Assembly: GCF_904849725.1 (NCBI RefSeq)
Contig: NC_058518.1
Span: 395,423,581-395,487,580 of the forward strand
Origin: Hordeum vulgare subsp. vulgare
Lineage: Eukaryota > Streptophyta > Magnoliopsida > Poales > Poaceae
Direction: 5' to 3'
Length of the DNA stretch: 64,000 bases
Part shown: positions 20,522-30,829 of the stretch, piece by piece
Layout of the letters: every line of letters starts with the position of its first letter
Position numbering within the stretch: position 1 is the first letter of the stretch
Notes under the pieces: model-generated
Told to the model about the DNA's origin: nothing
Database searches by the model: none
The model's input: the letters and a program-made list of their open reading frames with translations, nothing else
Program-made: the position numbers and the translations under genes

Positions 20522-21334
20522 ATGGAAACTGTTCCTTTGAGGAGTTTGTTCGGGGTATCTTCACCACGAACGGAAGCACGAGGAGTTGTTCCTCGACCTG
20601 AGGTACCTACTGAAAATATCTTTTATGAAATTCCTTCGGGTATGCTTGAGAAACTGTTGGCTAATCCTTTTACACGAGATGGATCTTCACATCCACACTT
20701 GCATCTGATCTATGTAGATGAAGTTTGTGGTTTATTTAAGCCTGCAGGTTTGCCCGAGGATGAGGTAAAGAAGAAAGTCTTTCCTTTATCTTTGAAGGAT
20801 AAGGCGTTGACATGGTATAGGCTATGTGATGATACTAGATCTTGGGACTACAATCGGTTGAAATTGGAATTTCATCAAAAGTTTTATCATATGCATTTAG
20901 TACATCGTGATCGGAACTTTATTTATAACTTTTGGCCTCGTGACAGGGAAAGCATAGCTCAAGCTTGGGGGAGGCTTAAATCAATGCTATATTCATTCCC
21001 CAATCATGAGCTCTCGAGAGAAATCATCACTCAAAACTTTTATGCTCGGCTTTCTCATGAAGACCGTACCATGCTTGACACTTCTTGTACCGGTTCTTTT
21101 ATGAAGAAGGATATTGACCACAAGTGGAATTTATTGGAGAGAATCAAACGTAACTCTGAAGATTGGGAGCTGGAGGAAGGTAAGGAGTTAGGTATGAATT
21201 TCCAGTTTGATTGCGTTAAATCTTTTGTTCAGACAAACACTTCTAGAGATTTTAGCGCTAAGTATGGACTTGACTCTGAGAAAGTAGCTTCTCTATGTGA
21301 ATCTTTTGCTTCTCATGTTGATCTTCCCAAATAG
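20522..21334 (+). CDS. gag: Gag of F1
   Basis: 270 residues from ATG 20522; the frame opens five codons earlier at a TTG, which I do not use. The retrotransposon gag core is seen in DEVKKKVFPLSLKDKALTW-type sequence, LKLEFHQKFYHMHL, SIAQAWGRLKSML and FYARLSHEDRTMLD. The TAG that ends it (21332-21334) replaces a Glu codon present in copy 1, and the same frame then runs on through the protease. This frame was therefore most likely gag-pol without a break. No zinc knuckle is visible. Its role would be the virus-like particle in the cytoplasm. Confidence 0.85.
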   Translation: METVPLRSLFGVSSPRTEARGVVPRPEVPTENIFYEIPSGMLEKLLANPFTRDGSSHPHLHLIYVDEVCGLFKPAGLPEDEVKKKVFPLSLKDKALTWYRLCDDTRSWDYNRLKLEFHQKFYHMHLVHRDRNFIYNFWPRDRESIAQAWGRLKSMLYSFPNHELSREIITQNFYARLSHEDRTMLDTSCTGSFMKKDIDHKWNLLERIKRNSEDWELEEGKELGMNFQFDCVKSFVQTNTSRDFSAKYGLDSEKVASLCESFASHVDLPK

Positions 21335-21493
21335 AAGTGGTTTAAGTATCATCCTCCTGTAGAAAGCAACATAGTCAAAACAAATCTAGTTGAGGAGAAA
21401 GTCATTGCTTTTAGTGATCCCGTTGTTCCTTGTGCTTACAGTGAGAAACCACCTTACCCTGCTAGGATAAAGGATTATTCTAAAGCTCCAACT

Positions 21494-22250
21494 ATGATAC
21501 GTAGGGGTTACATTAGACCACTTGCACCCCCTAAGGAAATTAGAGTTGAACCTAGTGTTGCTATTATCAAAGATCTCTTAGCCGAAGACGTAGATGGGCA
21601 TGTTATCAAATTCTGTGAGGACTCCGCTAGAATTGCTAAACCTCACGCGAAATACAAATACGGACATGTAGTTGGCCTGCCCGTTGTTTCTGTCAAGATA
21701 GGAGATCACTGTTACCATGGTTTATGTGATATGGGAGCTAGTGTTAGTGCAATACCCCGTTCTCTATATGATGAAATCAAAGATGAGATTGCACCTGCTG
21801 AGTTTGAACCCATTGATGTCACTATTACGCTAGCTAATAGAGACACTATCTGCCCTCTAGGAATTGTGAGAGACGTAGAAGTCCTGTGTGGTAAGACGAA
21901 GTATCCTACTGATTTCCTCCTCCTTGGTACTGCACAAGATAACTTTTGTCCCATCATATTTGGTAGACCCTTTCTCAACACTATCAATGCTCACATTGAT
22001 TGCATTAAGCAGACTGTCACAGTTAGTTTCGAGGGTGTGTCTCATGAATTTAACTTCTCCAAGTTTGGAAGACAACCCCATGAAAAAGAGTCGTCTCGTA
22101 GAGATGAAATCATTGCTCTTGCCTCTATTGTCGTACCTCCTACGGATCCTTTAGAGCAATATCTGCTTGAGCATGAAAATGATATGCATATGGAGGAGAG
22201 AGATGAGATAGATAAAATTGTCTTAGAACAATATCCTATTCTCAAGAATA
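21494..22250 (+). pseudogene. Aspartic protease region of F1 pol
   Basis: In the same frame as gag, after one in-frame stop. The motif GLCDMGASVSAIP (Asp79 of this segment) is a canonical retropepsin site, and FCPIIFGRPFLNTINAHID is the conserved second part. The open frame runs to 22417 on paper, but from about 22250-22275 it is out of register: the true sequence continues one frame over into the RT at 22288. The protease would release gag and pol proteins from the precursor. Confidence 0.85.
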
Positions 22251-22287
22251 ATCTGCATGTTGAACTGCTTGGGGTCCTCCCCCACCA

Positions 22288-23142
22288 ATGGATGATCTTG
22301 TGTTCCAGCTTAAACAGTTGCCTGATACTCTTAAGTATGCCTATCTTGATGAGAAGGAGATATATCCTGTTATTATTAGTGCTCTCCTCTCAGAGCACGA
22401 AGAGAAGAAGTTACTAAGAACTCTGAGGAAGCACTGTGCTGTTATTGGATATACTCTTGATGATCTTAAGGGTATTAGTCCCACTCTATGTCAGCACAAG
22501 ATTAAAACCGATCCTGACTTTAAACCAGTTGCTGATCATCAAAGGAGATTAAATCCTAAGATGAAAGAGGTCGTTAGAAAAGAAATATTAAAGCTTCTGG
22601 AAGCAGGAATCATTTATCTTGTTTCTCATAGTGATTGGGTAAGTCCAGTACATTGCGTACCTAAGAAGGGAGGTATCACCGTCGTTCCTAATGATAAGGA
22701 TGAACTAATCCCACAAAGGATTATTACCGGCTATAGGATGGTGATAGACTTCCGGAAACTGAACAAGGCAACTAGGAAAGATCATTATCCTTTGTCGTTT
22801 ATCGACCATATGCTAGAAAGTCTATCAAAACACACACACTTCTGCTTTCTAGACGGTTATTCAGGTATCTCACAAATACCTGTTGCACAATCTGATCAGG
22901 AGAAAACCACTTTCACCTTCCCCTTCGGTACCTTTGCTTATAGACGTATGCCTTTTGGCTTATGCAATGCAGTTGCCACCTTTCAAAGATGTATGATCGC
23001 TATATTCTCTGACTTCTGTGAAAAGATTGTCGAGGTTTTCATGGATGGCTTCTCCGTTTACAGGTCTTCCTTTGATGATTGCCTCAGCAACCTTGATCGA
23101 GTCTTACAGAGATGCGAAGATACCAACCTCGTCTTGAATTAG
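22288..23142 (+). pseudogene. Reverse transcriptase of F1, active site mutated
   Basis: 284-residue frame with the Gypsy RT blocks in order: VHCVPKKGG, MVIDFRKLNKATRKDHYPL, HFCFLDGYSGISQIPV (first catalytic Asp189), TFPFGTFAYRRMPFGLCNA and EVFMDGFSVY at 250-259. The last block should read FMDD in this lineage; Asp254 is replaced by Gly, which removes one of the paired catalytic aspartates. It ends at a TAG that stands for the Trp of LNWEKCHF. The ATG is an internal Met of the polyprotein. The family function is copying the element RNA into DNA. Confidence 0.9.
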
Positions 23143-23157
23143 GAGAAGTGCCACTTT

Positions 23158-23979
23158 ATGGTTAACGAAGGTATCGTCTTAGGACACAAAATTTCTGAAA
23201 GAGGCATTGAAGTTGATAAGGCTAAGGTTGATGCAATTGAGAAAATGCCTTGCCCCACAGATATCAGAGGTATACGAAGTTTCCTAGGTCATGTTGGTTT
23301 CTATAGAAGGTTCATTAAAGACTTCTCTAAGATTTCTAGGCCTCTTACCAACCTCTTGCAGAAGGATGTACCTTTTGTTTTTGATGAGGATTGTGAGGAA
23401 GCTTTCGAAATACTTAAGAAGGCTTTGATAACCGCACCTATTCTTCAACCACCTGACTGGAACTTGACCTTTGAAATCATGTGCGATGCTAGTGATTATG
23501 TTGTTGGTGTTGTTCTAGGACAAAGAGTTTACAAGAAGTTGAATGTCATTCACTACGCTAGTAAAACTCTGGACAGTGCCCAAAGAAACTATGCCACTAC
23601 GGAAAAGGAGTTTTTAGCAGTCGTGTTTGCATGTGAAAAGTTCAGATCTTATATAGTTGACTCCAGAGTCACTATCCACTCTGATCATGCTGCTATTAAG
23701 TACCTTATGGAGAAGAAGGACGCTAAGCCTAGACTGATCAGATGGGTTCTCCTGCTACAAGAATTTGATTTGCACGTCGTTGATCGAAAGGGTGCTGATA
23801 ACCCTATAGCAGATAACTTGTCTAGGCTAGAGAATGTCCTTGATAACCCACGACCTATTGATGATAACTTTCCTGATGAGCAACTAAATGTCATCCGCAC
23901 TTCACATAGTGCACCGTGGTATGCTAATTACGCAAACTATATCGTAGCCAAATACATACCACCCAGTTTCACCTATTAG
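23158..23979 (+). pseudogene. RT connection and RNase H of F1
   Basis: 273 residues continuing the RT frame after one stop. [17 protein letters not shown] marks the end of RT. RNase H acids are all present: Asp110 ([10 protein letters not shown]), the Glu of TEKEF (149-151), Asp176 (IHSDHAAI) and Asp219 (PIADNLSRL). It ends at a TAG after PPSFTY, where the family continues without a break into integrase. Copy 1 has the same region with an Asn in place of Asp176. Confidence 0.88.
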
Positions 23980-24003
23980 CAAAAGAAGAAATTCTTCTTT
24001 GAT

Positions 24004-25298
24004 TTGAGACACTACTTTTGGGATGATCCTCACCTTTATAAGGAAGGAGTAGATGGTGTTATTAGACGTTGTGTGCCTGAACATGAACAGGGACAGATCT
24101 TGCAGAAGTGTCATTCCGAAGCCTATGGAGGACACCACGCTGGAGATAGAATGCCCATAAGGTATTGCAATCAGGTTTCTATTGGCCCACTCTCTTCAAG
24201 GATGCCCGTAAGTTTGTCTTGTCTTGTGACGAATGCCAAAGAATAGGGAATACCAGTAAGCGTCAGGAAATGCCTATGAACTATTCACTTGTCATTGAAC
24301 CATTTGATGTCTGGGGCTTTGATTATATGGGACCCTTCCCGAGTTCCAATGGGTACACTCACATCTTAGTTGTTGTGGATTACGTTACTAAGTGGGTAGA
24401 AGCTATCCCCACTAAAAATGTTGATCACCACACCTCTATTAAGATGCTTAAAGAAGTCATTTTCCCAAGATTTGGAGTCCCCAGATATTTGATGACTGAT
24501 GGCGGTTCACACTTCATTCATGGTGTTTTCCGCAAGATGCTCGCTAAGTATGATGTCAACCATAGAGTTGCATCTCCTTATCATCCTCAGTCTAGTGGTC
24601 AAGTGGAGTTGAGTAATGGGGAGATCAAGTTGATCCTACAAAAGACCGTCAATAGATCTCAAAAGAATTGGTCTAGCAAACTTGACGATGCACTATGGGC
24701 TTATAGGACTGCCTATAAGAATCCCATGGGCATGTCGCCGTATAAAATGGTTTACGGTAAGGCCTATCATTTACCTCTTCAGCTGGAACACAAAGCTTAT
24801 TGGGGAATTAAAGAGCTCAACTTTGATTTCAAACTTGCCGGTGAGAAGTGGTTGTTTGATATCAGTTCATTAGATGAATGGAGCGCCCAGGCATATGAGA
24901 ATGCCAAGTTGTTCAAGGAAAAGGTTAAGAGATGGCACGACAAACGAATACAGAAACAAGAGTTCAATGTAGGTGATTATATCCTATTATACAATTATCG
25001 CTTAAGATTCTTCGCAGGAAAGCTTCTCTCTAAATGGGAAGGTCCTTACGTTATCGAGGAAGTATATCATTCCGGTGCCATCAAAATCAATAACACGGAA
25101 GGAAATTTTCCTAGAGTGGTAAATGGGCAAAGAATCAAGCATTACATCTCTGATACTCCCATAAATGTTGAGACCAATATCATCAATGTCATAACTCCAG
25201 AGGAGTACATAAGGGATGTTTATCAGCCTGTTTCAGACCCTGAAAACGAAGAGGTATCTGTTTCGGTAAGAAATTGGACTCCGATGCTTTTCCAATAG
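24004..25298 (+). pseudogene. Integrase of F1, one frameshift
   Basis: The zinc-binding half starts in the frame at 24004 (RHYFWDDPHLYKEG, AYGGHHAGD), then a small loss near 24150 (the TAHK region) shifts into the frame at 24165-25298, which has the Cys pair (SCDECQ). The catalytic triad is complete: Asp53 (GFDYMGPF), Asp112 (LMTDGGSHF) and Glu148 (SSGQVELSN), with 35 residues between the last two. The C-terminal GPY-type module is GDYILLYNYRLRFFAGKLLSKWEGPYVI. No chromodomain follows, which fits the Athila/Tat branch. The start codons of both segments are not ATG; they are internal. Confidence 0.88.
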
Positions 25299-25347
25299 GA
25301 AATTTCCTCCATTTTGGAATTTTTGGAAAATTAGAAAAATAAAAAGC

Positions 25348-25497
25348 AGTCCGGAGAGCGCACGAGGCGGCCACAAGCTTGGGCGCCGCCACCTAGCCCC
25401 CTCGTGGCGGAGGGAGGGCTTGTGGGCACCTCGTGTGCCTCCCGGACTCCGTTTTCTTGCGGAGCACTCCTTCTGGTCCAGAAAAAATCAATATATA
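25348..25497 (+). promoter_or_regulatory. Hairpin and TATA-like segment between pol and the accessory ORF
   Basis: GC-rich imperfect hairpin. Outer AGTCCGG (25348-25354) faces CCGGACT (25442-25448), CCACAAGC (25371-25378) faces GCTTGTGG (25418-25425), and inner CCGCCAC (25386-25392) faces GTGGCGG (25404-25410). The last two arm pairs are identical to those in the LTR at 19209-19259. Downstream lie AGAAAAAATCAAT (also in the 3' LTR near 28023) and TATATAT at 25491-25497. A regulatory role is inference. Confidence 0.5.
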
Positions 25498-25582
25498 TTC
25501 GCCCGAAGGTTTTGATCTCCGTATCGCGCAGTCTTCCTCTGTTTTCATTTCGAGCCTGTTTCTGTGGCAGATCTAGATCATC

Positions 25583-26053
25583 ATGACTTCCCCAAACACG
25601 CCTAAGGACAAGATCTTCGAGAAGGTCATCAATCCCTACCTCACAGAAGTGCTAAAACACCCTCAATCTATCAATATGGGCGAGGGGATGTCGCACATCT
25701 ATGATGTTGAGGGGCCTAAGAAGACTGGAAGCATGGAGACGAGGCTCGAAGCAATGGATCAACAAGTCTTCAAGTGTCAAGGGATGGTGGAGCGTGGACT
25801 CAACGCCAACCACATGATGATCATGGAGTTCACTAGCAATCACAAGATGGATGACATTGACATTGGGAAACACCTCTCCAGGCTCTATGACAGGGTTGAT
25901 CAACTTCAGGGCCAGATCTATGACCTGCAGAACCAAAACTGTGAGTATGAGTACAGATTTAAATCAATAAGGTTGGCTGCAGGTTTGAGGATTCTGGCAA
26001 CTCGTTCATCCTGCAATGATGGAGCACCTATGTCTTGGAAGACGGAGGATTAG
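25583..26053 (+). CDS. Accessory coiled-coil ORF downstream of pol in F1
   Basis: 156 residues from ATG 25583. I do not recognise a named domain. The N-terminus is TSPNTPKDKIFEKVINPYL. A perfect a/d heptad series (Ile94, Leu98, Leu101, Val105, Leu108, Ile112, Leu115) predicts a coiled coil. There is no signal peptide or membrane segment, so it is not an ordinary envelope, although it sits where Athila-type elements can carry an env-like gene. The TAG at 26051 looks like a mutation: the frame continues for 15 codons with a Pro-rich tail to a TAA at 26099-26101. A strong acceptor (polypyrimidine tract, then TGTGGCAG ending at 25570) lies 12 bases before the ATG. From memory, related proteins occur in other Triticeae elements; this was not checked. 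Confidence 0.65.
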   Translation: MTSPNTPKDKIFEKVINPYLTEVLKHPQSINMGEGMSHIYDVEGPKKTGSMETRLEAMDQQVFKCQGMVERGLNANHMMIMEFTSNHKMDDIDIGKHLSRLYDRVDQLQGQIYDLQNQNCEYEYRFKSIRLAAGLRILATRSSCNDGAPMSWKTED

Positions 26054-26101
26054 ACTACTTCAACAACTCCACCACCTTCACCACCAAAGGAAGACAACTA
26101 A

Positions 26102-27625
26102 GCATTGGTATGGGCAATCCCCTTGGCTTTTGCCAAGCTTGGGAGAGTTGCCCTGGTATCGTATCACCTTTATATCTTTTGCTTTTACCTTTGTTTTAGT
26201 TCTATCATTTTCAGTTTTTATTTCTTCTCTTAGAAGAATAAGCCTTTAGTATTTAGTTTGAGTCTTTTGCTTTTGTCTCTCCCCCGATGTATTCGAGCTC
26301 ACGAGCTATATAATAAAGAGTATCTTAGTCAAGGGCTTTGCTTTGTGCCATGATCAAAAGTATGAAAAGAACGATAGCATGAAAGATCATGAGACGATCT
26401 TATGGAAAGTGATAACTTCACACATGACACGTATGATGATTGAAACTTGTTGAGAATAAATCAACATAGACCTCAGTCATTGTTGCAATTAATAATAAGT
26501 AATAAGGAAAGAGAGGTTCACATATAAATATATCATCTTAGACACTTTTTACAATTGTGGGCACTCACCAAACTATTGCATGCTTAGGAGTAGATGTTGG
26601 ACAAGGAAGACAACATAATGAATTGTGTTTGCTTGGTTCCAAACAATGTTATATGATTAGAGATCCCTTAGCATGTGACGATTGCTTCCACCTCATATTA
26701 GCCAAAACTCCCGCACCAAGTGGAGATACTACTTGTGCATCCTTAAACCTCCAACCCAGTTTTGCCATGAGAGTACACCATACCTACCTATGGATTGAAT
26801 AAGATCCTTCAAGTAAGTTGTCATCGGTGCAAGCAATAAAAATTGCTCTCTAATTTGTATGATCTATTAGTGTGCGGAAAATAAGCTTTGTACGAACCTG
26901 TGATGAGGAAGACATAAAAGCGACAGACTGCATAATAAAGTTCCTTATCACAGGAGGCAATATAAAGTGACGTTCCTCCGCACTAAGAGGACACGCATTC
27001 AAACCTCAAGAGCGCATGACAACCTCTGCTTTTCTCTGCGAAGGGCCTATCTTGTACCTTTACTTTTTGCCCTTGTAAGAGTCATGGTGATCTTCACCAA
27101 TTCCCTATTTTTGCCTTTGTCTTGGCTACCGTCACATGCTTGGGAAAGATCTATATTCATATATCAACTTGGAGTTGAGTACTTATGCTTTATTATTGTT
27201 GACTTTACCCTTGAGGTAAATAGTTGGGAGGCAAAACTATAAGCCCCTATCTTCCTCTATGTCCAGCTGAAACTTTGACACCATGAGTACCACGTGAGTT
27301 GTAACAATTGTGGAAAACAAAAGAGATGATTGAGTATGTGGATTTGCCTTACAAGCTCTTACTTGACTCTTTCTGATGCTGTGATAAATTGCAATTGCCT
27401 CAATGACTTTGGACTGTTGTTGGTTACTTCTCGGTAAGGTTTTTTCTTCGTGCTTTGCTTTGTGAAGGAATTGTTACTTTCCCATAAGAATCTTTATGAT
27501 GTATTGTTGTCCTATGTGTGATCATGATGCCCTCATGTCCGTATTATGTTTTATCGACACCTTCGTCCCTCAACATGTGGACATGTTTATGGAACTTGGT
27601 TTTCGCTTGAGGACAAACGAGGTCT
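26102..27625 (+). other. Non-coding 3' internal region of F1
   Basis: About 1.5 kb with no supportable gene. Short frames (26557-26802, 26967-27242) have no domain or family landmark that I recognise. The region ends in GAGGACAAACGAGGTCTAAGCTT before the polypurine tract. Confidence 0.65.
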
Positions 27626-27639
27626 AAGCTTGGGGGAGT
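27626..27639 (+). other. Polypurine tract of F1
   Basis: AAGCTTGGGGGAGT directly before the TGATACG start of the 3' LTR. Confidence 0.8.
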
Positions 27640-29163
27640 TGATACGTCCATTTTGCATCATGCTTTCATGTTGATATTTATTGCTTTATGGGCTGTTATA
27701 TTACTTTGTGGTACCATATCTATGCCTTTTCTCTCTTATTTTGCAAGGTTTATTTGAAGAGGGAGAATTCAGGCAGCTGGAATTCTGGACTGGAAAAGGA
27801 GCAAATCTTAGTCCACTATTCTGCACATCTCCAAATGCCCTGAAAAGTTACGTGGAATTTTTTGGGATTATGTAAAAAATACTGGGCTAAAGAAGTACCA
27901 GAGGGGGCTACCAGGGCGCCACAAGCCCTGCCACCACCACCACCCCTGGTGGCGGATGGCAAGCTTGTGGGCTCCCTGACGGCCCACTGGCCCCCTCTTT
28001 TGCTATATGAAGGGTTTCGTTCGAGAAAAAATCAATCGGCAGCTTTTTCGTGGTTTCGCTGCCGCCATGAGGCGGAACTTGAGCAGATCCAATCTAGAGC
28101 TCCGGCGAGACGATCCTGCTGGGGAAACTTCCCTCCCGGAGGGGGAAATCGTCGCCATCATCATCACCAACACTCCTCTCGTCGGAGGGGAGGCATCTTC
28201 ATCAACATATTCATCAGCACCATCTCCTCTCCAATCCCTAGTTCATCTCTTGTAACCAATCTCCGTCTCACGACTCCGATTGGTACTTGTAAGGTTACTA
28301 GTAGTGTTGATTACTCTTTGTAGTTGATGCTAGTTGGATTACTTGGTGGAAGAGTTTATGTTCAGATCCTGGATGCTATTCATTACACCTCTGATCATGA
28401 TTATGATTATGCTTTGTGAGTAGTTACTTTTGTTCCTGAGGACATGGGATAAGTCATGTTAATAATAGTCATGTGAATTTGATATCCGTTCGGTATTTTG
28501 ATATGTTGTTGTTGTTTTTCCTCTAGTGGTGTTATGTGAATGTCGACTACATAACACTTCACCATATTTGGGCCTAGAGGAAGGCATTGAGGAGTAGTAA
28601 GTAGATCATGGGTTGCTGGAGTGACAGAAGCTTAAACCCCAGTCTATGCATTGCTTCGTGAGGGGCTGATTTGGATCCACTAGTTTAATGTTATGGTTAG
28701 ACGTTGTCTTAATTCTTCTTTCGTAGTTGCGGATGCTTGCGAGAGGCGTTAATCATAAGTGGGATGCTTGTCCAAGTAAGGGCAGTACGCAAGCGTCGAT
28801 GCACCCACATATCAAACTATCAAAGTAACGAACACGAATCACATGAACATGATGAAACTAGCATGATAGAAATTCCCGTGTGTCCTCGGGAGTGTTTTTC
28901 CTCCTATAATACTTTGTTCAGGATTGTCCCTTGCTACAAAAGGGATTGGGCCACTTGCTGCACCATTGCTACTACTTGTTACTTGTTACTTTTCGGTTGC
29001 TACGTTTCACCTCACTACACCATCACTTGTTACCGCTACTTTCAGTGCTTGCAGTTATTACCTTGCTGAAAACCGTTTATAAGAGCCTTCTGCTCCTCAT
29101 TGGATTTGACACTCTTACTTATCGAAAGGACTACGATTGATCCCCTATACTTGTGGGTCATCA
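27640..29163 (+). repeat. 3' LTR of F1 (1524 bp)
   Basis: Starts TGATACGTCCATTTTGC and ends GTGGGTCATCA, followed by TSD GAGTC and then EA LTR sequence. It includes the 32 bases missing from the 5' LTR (near 28669-28700). Confidence 0.93.
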
Positions 29164-29257
29164 GAGTCCAAATGGAAGAAAATCCCCAAAAATATTTTTT
29201 CTGGAACGGAAGAAGATCGGGAAGCTTGAGAGCCAAGGCAGGGGAGCCTCAGGGGCC

Positions 29258-30814
29258 TGCTGCGGCAACAAAAGTCCTTCCTTGGCGCTAGGAATTCTTC
29301 TTGTTACTTCTCTGGTTCACGTCAGTTTTTCCCTTGAAGAGGAAAGGGTGATGCAGCACAGGAGCAGTAAGTATTTCCCTCAGTTTGAGAACCAAAGTAT
29401 CGATCCAGAAGGAGGGCCTTTTCAAGTCCAGAGTACCTGCACAAACACAAACAAGCTTGCACCCAACACTTCAAAGGGGTTGTCAATCCCTTGAAGATTG
29501 TTTGCAAAGTGAGACCTGAAGGCGGAAAGTGCAACGAAGTGAAAAGTGTAAGGCTAAAAATATGGTGTGGAGTAGACCTTGGGGGCCATATTTTTAACTA
29601 GAGGCTTCTCTCATAATAGCAAATATCACGGTGGGTGAACAAATTACTGTCGAGCAACTGATAGAACCGCGCAAAGTCATGACGATATCTAAGGCAATGA
29701 TCATACATATAGGCATCACGTCCGAGACAAGTAGACCGATACTTTCTGCATCTACTACTATTACTCCACACATCGACCACTATCCAGCATGCATCTAGTG
29801 TATTGAGTTCATGATGAACAGAGTAACGCCTTAAGCAAGAGGACATGATGTAGAGGCATAATCTGAAACCAATGATGAAAACCCCATCTATTTACCCTTA
29901 ATGGCAACAACACGATGTGTGCCTTGCTATCCCTTCTGTCACTGGGTGAGGTCACCGCACGGTATGAACCCAAAACCAAGCACTTCTCCCATTGCAAGAA
30001 TCATAGATCTAGTTCGCCAGACAAAACCCACAACTAGAAGAGAATTACAAGGATATGAAATCATGCATAAGAGAGATCAGAAGAAACTCAAATAAGATTC
30101 ATAGATAATCTGATCATAAATCCACAATTCATCAGATCTCAACAAACACACCGCAAAAGAATATTACATCAGATAGATCTCCATGAAGATCATGGAGAAC
30201 TTTGTATTGAAGAACCAAGAGAGAGAAGAAGCCATCTAGCTACTAGCTGTGGACCCGTAGGTCTATGATGAACTACTCACGCATCATCGGAGAGGTCATG
30301 GTGTTGATGAAGAAGCCCTCCGTATCCGAATCCCCCCTCCGGCAGGGTACCAGAACGTGCCCCAGATGGGATCTTGCGGAGACAGAAGCTTGCGGCGGCG
30401 GAAAAGTACTTTCGATGATCTCCTGATTTTTTTGGCATTTTTAGGGAATTTATAGGCGCAACCCCTAGGTTAGGGGGCGCTCAGGGGGCCCACAAGCCTG
30501 TGGGCCGCGGCCTACCCCCCTAGCCGCGGGGTGTGGGCTTGTGGGGCCCCTGAGGCTCCCCTGCCTTGGCTCTCAAGCTTCCCGATCTACTTCCGTTCCA
30601 GAAAAAATCTTTTCGGGGATTTTCTTCCGTTTGGACTCTGTTTCAAAATCTCCTCTGAAAGGGGTCAAAAACATGGAAAAAACAGGAACTGCACTTGGCA
30701 CTGAGTTAATAAGTTAGTCCCAAAAAATATATAAAAGGCATGCAAAACATCCAAAGTTTGACAGGATAATAGCATGAAACCATCAAAAATTATAGATACG
30801 TTGGAGACGTATCA
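29258..30814 (-). repeat. 3' LTR of EB
   Basis: Reverse strand runs from TGATACGTCTCCAACG at 30814 to GTTGCCGCAGCA at 29258. It is close to the LTRs of EA but has a different end: the last part after the shared CTGAGGGAAATACTTACTGC region ends in CCGCAACA/CCGCAGCA instead of AGTAGCA. Confidence 0.9.
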
Positions 30815-30829
30815 AGCATCCCCAAGCTT
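30815..30829 (-). other. Polypurine tract of EB
   Basis: Reverse-strand AAGCTTGGGGATGCT, identical to the tract of EA, next to the 3' LTR. Confidence 0.75.

Larger units (their letters stand above)
18929..29163 (+). mobile_element. F1, complete Athila-type Gypsy retrotransposon (10.2 kb)
   Basis: Structurally complete element with TSD GAGTC (18924-18928 and 29164-29168), inserted in the 3' LTR of EA. Order: 5' LTR, tRNA-Asp primer site, gag, protease, RT, RNase H, integrase, accessory ORF, non-coding region, polypurine tract, 3' LTR. The gag and pol frames are in the same phase up to a frameshift, separated by single stops that look like mutations, so the original was probably one long gag-pol frame. 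The first about 270 bases of the two LTRs differ at roughly 7 positions. There is no chromodomain and no recognisable envelope. Confidence 0.93.

Noticed and set aside
26557..27242. Short frames after the accessory ORF of F1 as further genes
   Set aside because: No domain, no start context and no counterpart that I can see in another copy in the window.
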